Notes: generated from the sequence alone by a model not told the origin. A DNA stretch of 6,912 bases from Solirubrobacterales bacterium (GCA_025963955.1 JAOPZU010000218.1:1-6912); one strand, 5' to 3'; shown: positions 1-6,744, numbered from the stretch's first letter. A program made the numbers and translations.

Positions 1-364
1 GCTGGCCGCCGGCGTCCCGCGGACCGTCGTCGAAGACGTGGCCCAGGTGCCCGTCGCAGCGGGCGCAGCGGACCTCGACGCGGACCATCCCGTGCGTGCG
101 GTCCTCGACGAGCGTCACGTTCTCGGCCACGGCGGGCTCGGTGAAGCTCGGCCAGCCCGAGCCGGAGTCGAACTTGGTGTCGGAGGAGAACAGGTCGGCG
201 CCGCAGCCGCCGCAGCGGAACGTGCCCTTCTCCTTGACGACGTTGTACTCACTCGTGAACGGGCGCTCGGTCGCCCCCTGGCGCAAGATGGCGTAGGCCT
301 CGGGCGTGAGCTCCGCCCGCCACTGCTCGTCGGTCTTCTCGATCTTCTGGGTGGTGTCGGACAT
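1..364 (-). CDS. msrB: Peptide methionine-R-sulfoxide reductase MsrB (3' end cut by window)
   Basis: MsrB reduces the R-epimer of methionine sulfoxide in oxidised proteins, using thioredoxin as electron donor, in the cytoplasm. The minus strand reads from an ATG at 364 and stays open for 121 codons to the window edge. Visible are an N-terminal KTDEQWRAELTPEAY-type segment, the first zinc pair C51-x2-C54 (RCGGCG), the substrate-pocket motif SGSGWPSF (67-74), the second zinc pair C100-x2-C103, and the family signature GHLGHVFDDGP (105-115). The catalytic cysteine, expected a few residues later in an R-Y/F-C-x-N-S motif, falls beyond base 1, so catalytic competence cannot be judged. The gene is divergent from the FAH-like gene at 425. 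The ATG is preceded by TATCGT 7 nt upstream and no Shine-Dalgarno sequence, which suggests a leaderless mRNA. The family assignment is secure. Confidence 0.95.
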   Translation of the reverse strand, partial: MSDTTQKIEKTDEQWRAELTPEAYAILRQGATERPFTSEYNVVKEKGTFRCGGCGADLFSSDTKFDSGSGWPSFTEPAVAENVTLVEDRTHGMVRVEVRCARCDGHLGHVFDDGPRDAGGQ

Positions 365-424
365 GGAGGACACGATAGGGGCCGGGACCTTGCGGAAGGA
401 GGACGTTCCCTAGAGTCCGCGCGC
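365..424. promoter_or_regulatory. Divergent promoter region between msrB and the FAH-like gene
   Basis: This 60 bp spacer separates two divergent start codons. On the plus strand TAGAGT (411-416) fits an actinobacterial TAnnnT -10 element and ends 8 nt before the ATG at 425; TTGCGG (390-395) is a weak -35 candidate with a short 15 bp spacer. On the minus strand TATCGT (377-372) ends 7 nt before the msrB ATG at 364, with no convincing -35. Both positions put the expected transcription start at or next to the start codon. A plus-strand AAGGAGGA (396-403) looks like a Shine-Dalgarno sequence but lies 21 nt from the ATG, too far for normal use. Promoter assignment rests on pattern and spacing only. 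Confidence 0.4.
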
Positions 425-1300
425 ATGAGGCACCTCGAGCTCGACGACCTGCGCGGGACCTTCGGCTTCGGGGTGGCCGGGAACTTCGCCGGGCACCTGG
501 AGCAGGCCGGCGAGGCCGTCGACTTCGCGTCCGTCGACGCCGCCGCCGAGGCACCGAAGGGCATCTTCCCGTGGTACGTGCCCGGGCACGACGGCTTCCT
601 CGGGACCTTCCCGCTGTCCTTCTACGACCTCGGCAAGCCGGTCTCCTCGAGCCCCGTGAACCTGCAGATCGAGCCAGAGGTGGGGGTCGTGTGCCGCGTG
701 TCCTACGCGGACGACGGCACGGTCGGCGCGCTGGCGCCGACGGCGATCGCCGCGTTCAACGACTGCTCCATCCGCCGTGAGGGCGCGAAGAAGATCAGCC
801 ACAAGAAGAACTGGGGCGTCCAGTCCAAGGGTGTGGCGCCGCTCGCCTTCGAGATCACCGACCTCTCGCCCGACGGCCCCACGAAGTCCTTCCGCCTGGC
901 CTCGTTCCTGCGCCGCAGCGGCAAGACGCTCGCCTACGGCACCGACAGCCCGCTGCCGGACTACTCCTACTACGGGACGCAGCTGCTGGACTGGATGGTC
1001 GACCGCCTGAACGAGCAGAAGGGCGCCGACGACACGCCGCTGGAGGACGTCGGCGCGCTGCTGCGCGCCGCCAGGAACCCGGAGGAGGTGCTCGTCGGGA
1101 TCGGCGCCACGCGCTACGAGAGCTACGGCGCCCGCACCTTCCTCGAGCCTCGCGACGAGGCCGTGGTCGTCGTCTACGACAGCGAGCACCACAAGCCGTC
1201 GCAGATCAAGGGCATGATCAGCGACCGTCGGGAGGAGGAGCTCGAAATGGCCTCCGTCCTGCGTCAGGTCGTCTTCCAGGAGCAGCCGACGGCGGGCTGA
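425..1300 (+). CDS. FAH-superfamily-like protein, probable DUF5718 family
   Basis: A 291-residue cytoplasmic protein of unknown function. It opens with FGFGVAGNFAGHLEQAGE (13-30) and APKGIFPWYVPG (43-54), which I recall from the uncharacterised DUF5718 family; this is from memory and unsearched. NLQIEPEVGVV (79-89) resembles the metal-binding Glu-x-Glu strand of fumarylacetoacetate hydrolase (FAH)-fold enzymes, and AFNDCSIRR (110-118) resembles their NDxSxRD element. A lysine-rich stretch KKISHKKNW (122-130) and a charged C-terminus DRREEELE (267-274) follow. No signal peptide or membrane segment is visible. An open frame extends upstream to 38, but that part runs antisense through msrB, so the ATG at 425 next to the promoter-like TAGAGT is preferred. 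The reading frame ends with TGA 44 bp before the next gene. FAH-like enzymes cleave C-C bonds or decarboxylate dicarbonyl compounds, but no substrate can be assigned here. Confidence 0.75.
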   Translation: MRHLELDDLRGTFGFGVAGNFAGHLEQAGEAVDFASVDAAAEAPKGIFPWYVPGHDGFLGTFPLSFYDLGKPVSSSPVNLQIEPEVGVVCRVSYADDGTVGALAPTAIAAFNDCSIRREGAKKISHKKNWGVQSKGVAPLAFEITDLSPDGPTKSFRLASFLRRSGKTLAYGTDSPLPDYSYYGTQLLDWMVDRLNEQKGADDTPLEDVGALLRAARNPEEVLVGIGATRYESYGARTFLEPRDEAVVVVYDSEHHKPSQIKGMISDRREEELEMASVLRQVVFQEQPTAG

Positions 1301-1332
1301 GCTGGCGCGGGCGCGTCGTCCGCCGCCCGGGG

Positions 1333-1338
1333 TACGGT
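1333..1338 (+). promoter_or_regulatory. Candidate -10 element for the operon starting at 1345
   Basis: TACGGT matches the TAnnnT consensus and ends 6 nt before the GTG at 1345, in a 44 bp intergenic gap. No Shine-Dalgarno sequence precedes the GTG, so a leaderless transcript is plausible. No -35 hexamer is recognisable at the usual distance. The motif is short and could arise by chance. Confidence 0.35.
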
Positions 1339-1344
1339 GCCGCG

Positions 1345-2229
1345 GTGCACGTCCTGCCCCTCGTCCTCAGCGCCGCCGCCGCCGTGGCGGTCGCCCCCGG
1401 GCTGCGGCAGGGGCTCGCGGACGGCGGGCACACGGTGACCAACTACCGCGGGGCTGCGCTGCCGTGTCCGCTCGGGATCATCGTCGTGGCCGCGGTCGCG
1501 CTGGCGCTGGGCGCTCTGGAGGCGCTGTACGTGCTGCGGATCCACGATTCGCCGTTCTTCACGGTCGCGCCGGTGTTCGTCCTGGGCGTCGCGGCCCTCG
1601 GGCTCTTCGACGACGCCTACAGCGGGGCCTCACGTGGCTGGCGCGGGCACGGCGCCGCGGTGCGGCGGGGGGAGTTCCCCTCGGGGCTGCTGAAGGCGGT
1701 CGGCACGCTGGGACTGGCGGCGTACGTGGCGTCGAGCGGCGCGCTCGCAGCGTCGGGCGGCGCCGACCTCGGGTTCCACGACGGCCGCGACGTCCTGCCC
1801 TACCTGCTCACCGTCGCCATCCTCACCCTCGCCACCAACCTCTTCAACATCGTCGACCTGCGTCCCGGCCGGGCGGTCAAGGCGCTGGTCCTCGTCGCGA
1901 TCGGCTGCACCATCGCCGTCGGGACCGACCTCATCAGCGCGTACGGCGCCTACCTCGGGGCGATCCTCGTCGTCGGCGTGTACGACCTGCGGGAGCGGGG
2001 AATGCTCGGCGACACCGGGGCGAACCTCCTCGGAGCGGTCGCCGGCCTGATGCTCGTCACCGCCATCACCAGCACCCTCGGCCTCGCGCTCTGCGCCGTT
2101 CTCCTCCTGGCCGTCACGGCCTACGGCGAATTTCGCTCTATTTCCGCGTTCGTGGAACGCACTCCCGGATTCCGCCATCTAGACTCGATCGGCAGGATCC
2201 ATAACCCCCGGAAGGACGCTTCAGCGTGA
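1345..2229 (+). CDS. MraY/WecA-like membrane phosphoglycosyl transferase (GT4-annotated)
   Basis: A polytopic inner-membrane protein of 294 residues, probably of the polyprenyl-phosphate N-acetylhexosamine-1-phosphate transferase superfamily (MraY, WecA), which moves a phospho-sugar from a UDP-sugar to a lipid phosphate carrier. Hydrophobic stretches lie near residues 3-18, 43-64, 72-88, 115-136, 151-167, 180-193, 198-212 and 226-258. Family-like motifs are Asp89-Asp90 in [24 protein letters not shown] (165-179) where MraY has NxxNxxDGLDGL, and LGDTGAN (221-227). The protein is shorter than classical MraY (about 320-360 residues) and replaces DGLDGL with DLRPGRA, so it belongs to a divergent branch and should not be called mraY. 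The GTG start is the first in frame, downstream of a -10-like TACGGT. Its stop overlaps the pyrG start (GTGA). Substrate unknown; a cell-envelope role is inferred. Confidence 0.8.
   Translation: MHVLPLVLSAAAAVAVAPGLRQGLADGGHTVTNYRGAALPCPLGIIVVAAVALALGALEALYVLRIHDSPFFTVAPVFVLGVAALGLFDDAYSGASRGWRGHGAAVRRGEFPSGLLKAVGTLGLAAYVASSGALAASGGADLGFHDGRDVLPYLLTVAILTLATNLFNIVDLRPGRAVKALVLVAIGCTIAVGTDLISAYGAYLGAILVVGVYDLRERGMLGDTGANLLGAVAGLMLVTAITSTLGLALCAVLLLAVTAYGEFRSISAFVERTPGFRHLDSIGRIHNPRKDASA
2180..2185 (+). promoter_or_regulatory. Candidate internal promoter -10 for pyrG
   Basis: TAGACT fits the TAnnnT pattern and lies inside the 3' end of the upstream gene, at the edge of a stretch (about 2128-2205) that is locally less GC-rich than its surroundings. 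It would give a leader of roughly 33 nt that includes the Shine-Dalgarno sequence at 2210-2216. No clear -35 is visible. Low confidence. Confidence 0.25.
2210..2216 (+). promoter_or_regulatory. Shine-Dalgarno sequence deciding the pyrG GTG start
   Basis: GGAAGGA sits 9 nt upstream of the GTG at 2226. It is the only well-placed Shine-Dalgarno-like site found before a start in this window. It supports the GTG that overlaps the stop codon of the preceding gene (GTGA, 2226-2229), and the protein then begins with the usual short PyrG leader before [10 protein letters not shown]. Confidence 0.7.
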
Positions 2230-3902
2230 CCGACGCTCGCCCCAAGACCCGTTACATCTTCGTCACCGGCGGCGTCGTCTCGTCCCTCGGGAAGGGGATC
2301 GCCGCCGCCTCCATCGGCCGGCTGCTCGTCTCGCGCGGTCTGTCCGTCGGCCTGCAGAAGTTCGATCCGTACATCAACGTCGATCCCGGCACGATGTCGC
2401 CGTACCAGCACGGCGAGGTCTTCGTGACCGAGGACGGGGCGGAGACCGACCTCGATCTCGGGCACTACGAGCGCTACACGGACGCGAACACCTCCCGCGC
2501 CTCGAACGTCACCGCGGGCGGCATCTACAACTCGGTGATCCGGCGCGAGCGCCGCGGCGACTATCTCGGCGGCACCGTCCAGGTCGTCCCGCACATCACG
2601 GACGAGATCAAGAACCGCATCAAGCTCATCGCCGAGACCAGCGACGTCGACGTCGTCATCACGGAGATCGGCGGAACGGTCGGCGACATCGAGTCGCTCC
2701 CGTTCCTCGAGGCGATCCGCCAGTTCCCCGTCGACGTGGGCCGCCGCAACTGCCTGTTCGTGCACCTGACGCTCGTGCCGTACATCGGACACGCCGGCGA
2801 GCTGAAGACGAAGCCGACGCAGCACTCGGTCAACGAGCTGCGCCGCATCGGCATCCAGCCGGACATGGTCCTCTGCCGCTCGGAGGCCGAGCTGGGCGTC
2901 GACATCCGCAAGAAGATCGCGCTCTTCGCGTCGCTGCCGCTGGAGGCCATCGTCTCGGCCAAGGACGTGAACAACATCTACGACGTGCCGCTCTGGTACG
3001 CCGAGCAGGGCGTTGACGACTTCATCCTCGGGGAGCTCGGCCTGGAGGCCGAGCCCGCCGACACCCGGAGCTGGGCCGAGCTGTGCACCCGCGCGGCGGC
3101 GGCCGTCGAGCCGTTCCGCATCGCCCTCGTGGGCAAGTACGTCCAGCTGGAGGACGCGTACCTGTCGGTCGCGGAGGCCCTGCGCCACTCAGGCTGGCTC
3201 GACGGCGGCAAGGTCGAGATCGACTGGGTCGATTCCGAGCTGCTGGTGGACGACGCCACAGCGCTGGAGCGCATCGGCGGTGCCGACGGCATCCTCATCC
3301 CCGGCGGCTTCGGCGGCCGCGGCATCGAGGGCTAGATCCGCGCGTCTCGCGTCGCCCGCGAGCGCCGGATCCCGTACCTCGGCGTCTGCCTCGGCATGCA
3401 GATCGCGGTCTGCGAGTTCGCGCGCCACGTGGCCGGCATGCCCGGAGCGAACTCGACCGAGTTCGACATCGAGACCGAGTGGCCCGTGATCGACCTGCTG
3501 CCCGAGCAGAAGGAGGTCTCCGACCTCGGCGGGACGATGCGCCTCGGCGCGGACCCCGTGAAGCTGCACGCGGACACGCGGGCCCGCGAGATCTACGGCG
3601 AGGCCGTCATCTACGAGCGCCACCGCCATCGCTACGAGGTCTCGATCTCGCTGCGCAAGCGCCTGGAGGCCGCCGGACTCGTCGTCTCGGGGACCTCCCC
3701 GGACGAGCGCCTGGTCGAGATCGTCGAGCTTCGCGACCACCCGTTCTACGTGGCCGCGCAGTTCCACCCGGAGTTCAAGTCCCGCCCCGAGCGGCCGGCG
3801 CCGCTGTTCCGCGAGTTCGTCGCGGCGGCCCTGGTCCGCGCCCGGGAGCGCGCGCCGGAATCGGCGAACGGCGAGATCCGCGCCTCGCGCGCGGCGTCCT
3901 AG
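2226..3902 (+). pseudogene. pyrG: CTP synthase PyrG, interrupted by an in-frame amber codon
   Basis: CTP synthase converts UTP, ATP and glutamine to CTP, the last step of pyrimidine nucleotide synthesis. The frame encodes 558 codons, normal for the family, broken only by TAG at codon 370. The synthetase domain (about 1-270) is intact: P-loop [10 protein letters not shown] (15-24), [16 protein letters not shown] (44-59), [12 protein letters not shown] (146-157), KTKPTQHSV (194-202). The glutaminase domain starts near 296 ([17 protein letters not shown]) with oxyanion loop GGFG (360-363). After the stop come nucleophile Cys388 in GVCLGMQ and His514/Glu516 in FHPEF, matching E. coli C379, H515, E517. 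Read as written, the product is 369 residues without a nucleophile. The first start after the stop, ATG at 3396, lies beyond Cys388, so neither fragment carries it. The gene overlaps the preceding one by GTGA and ends 18 bp before the next. Sequencing error, recent mutation or readthrough remain possible; the domain assignment is certain. Confidence 0.93.
3333..3335 (+). other. In-frame TAG (amber) codon within pyrG
   Basis: The codon follows [10 protein letters not shown] and precedes [16 protein letters not shown]. At this site E. coli PyrG has Met (GVEGM) and Bacillus and mycobacterial enzymes have Lys (GxEGK). A single A-to-T change turns AAG into TAG. Both flanks stay in one frame, so no indel is involved. 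Confidence 0.95.
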
Positions 3903-3920
3903 CCGTCCACGGCGCCTGCC

Positions 3921-5105
3921 GTGAGCACGCACGTGACGCGGCGGGCGACCGACGACGAGCGCGCACGGCTGCACGAGGAGTTCGCGCAGCTGTGCCGGAT
4001 CCGTTCGGTCTCCGGCGAGGAGCGCGCCGTCGCCGACCACGTGACGCAGGTGCTGCGCGACCTCGGGCACGAGGTCGAGGAGGACGACTCGGCGGCGGCC
4101 AGCGGCGCAGGCTCGGGCAACCTGCTCTGCCGGATCGCGGGCGCTCCGGGCAGCACCCGCAGCGTCCTCTTCTGTGCCCACCTGGACACCGTCCCGCACC
4201 CCGGGGACATCGAGCCGGTACTCGAGGACGGCGGCTGGGTCAGCGCGGGGGACACGATCCTGGGCGCCGACAACAAGGCGGCGGTCGTCGTGCTGCTGGC
4301 GCTCGCGCGGCGGTACGCGTCCGGGCAGCCGCCGCCACCGATCGGCCTGGAGCTGCTCTTCACCGCGAGCGAGGAGGTCGCCCTCGCGGGCGCCAAGGCC
4401 TTCGACTGCTCGCGGCTGCGCTCGGACTTCGGCTACGTGTACGACCACGCCTCACCCATCGGCGAGATCGTGATGGCCTCGCCGACCTACCACCGCATCG
4501 AGGCGCGCTTCCACGGCCGCCCGGCCCACGCCGGCATCTGGCCGGAGGACGGGCGCTCGGCGGTCCTCGCGGCGTCGCTCGCGGTCGCAGCGATGCCCTT
4601 CGGCCGCCTGGACCCCGAGACGACCACGAACGTCGGCTCGGTCCACGGCGGCGTGCCGGGGACGAACGTCGTGGCCGAGCACTGCGTCGTCCTCGCCGAA
4701 GCGCGTTCGCTGGACGAGACGAAGGTGGAGGCCGCCGTGGCCGCGATCATCGACGCCTGCCAGGACGCGGCCGGGGACCCACGCTGCAGCTGCGACCTCG
4801 ACCTCGACGTGCAGCGCCTGTTCCGCGGCTACAAGCACACGGGCACCCAGCCGTCCGTCGTCGCCGCCGAGGCGGCCCTGCGCGCCTGCGGCCACACCCC
4901 GAAGCGCATCGTCACCGGCGGGGGCTCGGACGCGAACGCCTTCGCCGCCCAGGGCTTCGTCTGCACGAACCTCGCCAACGGGACCGAGCGCAACCACGAG
5001 CCGACCGAGCGCGTCAGCGCCGACGCGCTGGAGGGGATGCTCGAGGTGACGTTCGCGCTGCTCGAGCAGCTCCGGCCCGCAGCGGACACCGAGCCGCAGT
5101 GGTGA
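3921..5105 (+). CDS. M20-family zinc metallopeptidase (peptidase T / YqjE-like)
   Basis: A 394-residue cytoplasmic aminopeptidase or carboxypeptidase-type hydrolase of clan MH. Metal and catalytic residues are all present: His87 and Asp89 in CAHLDTVP, bridging Asp117 in GADNKAA, the Glu pair 151-152 in ASEEV, Asp175 in YDHASP, and His359 in NGTERNHEPTE. The lid/dimerisation domain spans roughly 185-300 and includes GRPAHAGIWPEDGRSA (199-214). GGGSDANAFAAQG (333-345) is typical of the peptidase-T-like subgroup, which includes Bacillus YqjE. It probably cleaves small peptides, but the substrate cannot be read from sequence. The GTG at 3921 is the first start after pyrG's TAG, 18 bp away and in the same frame as pyrG; no Shine-Dalgarno sequence is seen, so translation may depend on coupling. 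A GTG at 3933 is an alternative start. The stop overlaps the next gene (GTGA). Confidence 0.9.
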   Translation: MSTHVTRRATDDERARLHEEFAQLCRIRSVSGEERAVADHVTQVLRDLGHEVEEDDSAAASGAGSGNLLCRIAGAPGSTRSVLFCAHLDTVPHPGDIEPVLEDGGWVSAGDTILGADNKAAVVVLLALARRYASGQPPPPIGLELLFTASEEVALAGAKAFDCSRLRSDFGYVYDHASPIGEIVMASPTYHRIEARFHGRPAHAGIWPEDGRSAVLAASLAVAAMPFGRLDPETTTNVGSVHGGVPGTNVVAEHCVVLAEARSLDETKVEAAVAAIIDACQDAAGDPRCSCDLDLDVQRLFRGYKHTGTQPSVVAAEAALRACGHTPKRIVTGGGSDANAFAAQGFVCTNLANGTERNHEPTERVSADALEGMLEVTFALLEQLRPAADTEPQW

Positions 5106-6157
5106 ACCTCGTCCTGCGCCGCGGGCTCGTCGTCGCGACCGACGCCGCGCCGGCCACCGGCGAGCAGCGGATCGTGGTGGAGATCGACGGGACCCGGCGC
5201 CCCGCGGTGGCCGACGTCGCGCTCGTGGGCGCCAGCGCCGTCGGCGACGACGTCGTCGTCAACGCGCAGGCCATCGACCTGCGCTTGGGCTCCGGCGGGT
5301 TCGACGTCGTCCATGTCAACCTCACCCGCGGCCTCGGCGGCGCCGGCGTCCCCGGTGCGCACGTCATGAAGCTGAACTACTCCTCCCTCCAGCACGCGGT
5401 GCTGCCGGTGGAGGAGGAGCTCGACGCGGCCGCGCCCGCTCCGCGGCGGGAGGACGACGGCGGCGCCGTCGGCATCTTCGGCCTCCACGGCCAGCTCGCT
5501 CCGATCGCCTGGGCGATCGCCGAGACCACGGCCGGGCCACCGCCACGCGTCGGCTACGTCCAGACCGCGGGCGGTGCGCTGCCGGGCGGCCACTCGCGCG
5601 TCGTCGCCGACCTCCTGGACCGCAGCCTGCTCGCCGGACACCTGACCGCGAGCCCGGCCTACGGCGGCCGCGACGGGGAGGCCATCACGACGATCGGCGC
5701 GATCGACCACGCCATCGCGGTCCTCGGCTGGGACGTCGTGCTCTGCGGGCCGGGACCAGGGATCCTCGGCTCCGGCTCGCGCCTCGGGCACGGCGGCATG
5801 GCGGCCCTGGACACGGCCCACGCCGCGCTGGCCCTGGGCTACCCGACCGTGCTCTGCGCCCGCATGTCGGACGGCGACCCGCGTGAGCGCCATCGCGGCA
5901 TCAGCCACCACACGCGCACGGTCGTGGACCTGCTGCTCCAGCCCGTGCAGATCCCGCTGCCCGCGGGGGTCCTCCCGCCGGAGGACCACGGCTTCCACGC
6001 CTGGCCGGCCTTCGCCACCGACGTCGACGCCTACGTCGCCAGCGGCCTGCCCGCCCGCACGATGGGCCGCACCGCCGCCAAGGACCCGGCTTTCTTCGCC
6101 GCCGCCCTGGCCTGCGGGATGCACCTGGCGCGCGCCGGGCAGACGGCCGGTCCATGA
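5102..6157 (+). CDS. DUF3866 family protein
   Basis: A 351-residue soluble protein of unknown function, recognised as DUF3866 from recall of the family and its usual place next to NUDIX and xerD genes. The N-terminal third (1-105) is beta-rich, with VVVNAQAIDLRLGSGGFDVV (51-70) and HVMKLNYSSLQHAVLPVEE (87-105). An acidic/proline linker (about 106-120) leads to an alternating beta/alpha C-terminal half with GIFGLHGQLAPIAWA (124-138), a glycine-rich CGPGPGILGSGSRLGHGG (215-232) and RMSDGDPRERHRGISHHTRTV (254-274). The glycine loop resembles a nucleotide or phosphate-binding turn, but no catalytic motif of a known enzyme family is evident. No signal peptide or transmembrane helix. The GTG overlaps the upstream stop and the TGA overlaps the downstream ATG, so it is translated in the middle of the operon. 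A longer open frame reaches back to 3083 but is an out-of-frame shadow of pyrG and the peptidase gene. Confidence 0.85.
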   Translation: MNLVLRRGLVVATDAAPATGEQRIVVEIDGTRRPAVADVALVGASAVGDDVVVNAQAIDLRLGSGGFDVVHVNLTRGLGGAGVPGAHVMKLNYSSLQHAVLPVEEELDAAAPAPRREDDGGAVGIFGLHGQLAPIAWAIAETTAGPPPRVGYVQTAGGALPGGHSRVVADLLDRSLLAGHLTASPAYGGRDGEAITTIGAIDHAIAVLGWDVVLCGPGPGILGSGSRLGHGGMAALDTAHAALALGYPTVLCARMSDGDPRERHRGISHHTRTVVDLLLQPVQIPLPAGVLPPEDHGFHAWPAFATDVDAYVASGLPARTMGRTAAKDPAFFAAALACGMHLARAGQTAGP

Positions 6158-6693
6158 GCGAGCGCGACTTCGTCCCCCTCGGCGGGAAGCAGATCTGGCA
6201 GGGCCGCATCGTCGGCGTCCGGGAGGAGCGCTTCCGCTACCCGGACGGCGAGGAGGTCGCCCGCGAGGTCGTCACGCACCCAGGGGCGGTCGGGATCGTC
6301 GTCCACGACGAGGAGCACGTCTTCCTCATCCGCCAGCCGCGCGAGGCGGTGGGGGAGCCCGACATGCTCGAGATCCCGGCCGGCCGCCTCGACAAGCCGG
6401 GGGAGGACGCGCTGCCCGCCGCCCAGCGCGAGCTCGCCGAGGAGATCGGCCGTGCTGCGGAGGAGTGGGAGCTCCTGCGGACCTTCTACCCGTCTGTGGG
6501 CGTCAACCGCGAGACGGTCCACGTCTACCGCGCCACCCGCCTGTCGGAGGAGCACGCCGACTCGGGCGAGAACGAGCGGATCGAGCTCGTGGCGTGGCCG
6601 CTGAGCGATCTCGACGGCGCGATCGCTGCCACGAAGGACGCCAAGACGATCATCGGCCTGCTGCTGCTGCGCGAGCACCTGCGCGCCGGCTGA
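6154..6693 (+). CDS. NUDIX hydrolase, ADP-ribose pyrophosphatase type
   Basis: A 179-residue cytoplasmic enzyme likely to hydrolyse ADP-ribose, or a related nucleoside diphosphate derivative, to AMP and a phosphorylated sugar. The Nudix box runs from Gly77 in EIPAGRLDKPGE through Glu84 to REL-x-EE-x-G (Arg92, Glu93, Glu96, Glu97, Gly99). There are six residues between the Gly and Glu instead of five, as I recall for the mycobacterial Rv1700 enzyme. Before the box lie HPGAVGIVV (42-50), FLIRQPREAVG (57-67) and MLEIPAG (71-77), all typical of the ADPRase/NudF subgroup; the segment FYPSVGVNRETVHVY (111-125) corresponds to its usual FYxSPG-type region. The ATG overlaps the preceding stop (ATGA) and lacks a Shine-Dalgarno sequence, indicating translational coupling. 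The position between the DUF3866 gene and xerD matches conserved actinobacterial and firmicute order. Exact substrate is inferred. Confidence 0.9.
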   Translation: MSERDFVPLGGKQIWQGRIVGVREERFRYPDGEEVAREVVTHPGAVGIVVHDEEHVFLIRQPREAVGEPDMLEIPAGRLDKPGEDALPAAQRELAEEIGRAAEEWELLRTFYPSVGVNRETVHVYRATRLSEEHADSGENERIELVAWPLSDLDGAIAATKDAKTIIGLLLLREHLRAG

Positions 6694-6744
6694 CAGGCGG
6701 CTTGCACCGCGAGGGGCGCGGCGGCCGGGCGCGAATCCCCGGAC

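Noticed and set aside
396..403. AAGGAGGA as ribosome binding site for the FAH-like gene
   Set aside because: It lies 21 nt before the ATG at 425, too far for normal Shine-Dalgarno function, and no alternative start lies in between with the right spacing.
38..424. Upstream extension of the FAH-like gene's frame
   Set aside because: It runs antisense through msrB, and the family-like sequence begins at the ATG at 425.
1308..1329. Inverted repeat CGGGCG / CGCCCG with a 10 nt loop after the FAH-like gene
   Set aside because: Only 6 bp, no T-run follows, and such repeats are frequent by chance at this GC content. Not supported as a terminator.
2121..3188. Long minus-strand open frame opposite pyrG, and similar ones at 3189-4448, 4829-6124 and 6031-6888
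   Set aside because: Each lies opposite a recognised gene, has low-complexity Arg/Ala/Asp/Val-rich translation and no domain signature, as expected for antisense frames in GC-rich DNA.
3333..3335. Pyrrolysine or stop-codon reassignment as explanation for the pyrG amber codon
   Set aside because: pyrG itself ends in TAG with the next gene in frame, no downstream recoding element is apparent, and pyrrolysine use is otherwise tied to specific lineages. A single-base change is simpler.
3083..5101. A very long plus-strand open frame running through the end of pyrG and the whole peptidase gene into DUF3866
   Set aside because: Its translation here is arginine/proline/glycine-rich with no motifs, while another frame carries clear PyrG and M20 sequence. 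It is a high-GC shadow; only the part from 5102 is a gene.
6694..6744. GC-rich gap before xerD with GGGGCGCG and CGCGAATCCCC arms
   Set aside because: The pairing needs a 3 nt bulge and there is no T-tract. Neither a terminator nor a promoter can be supported.
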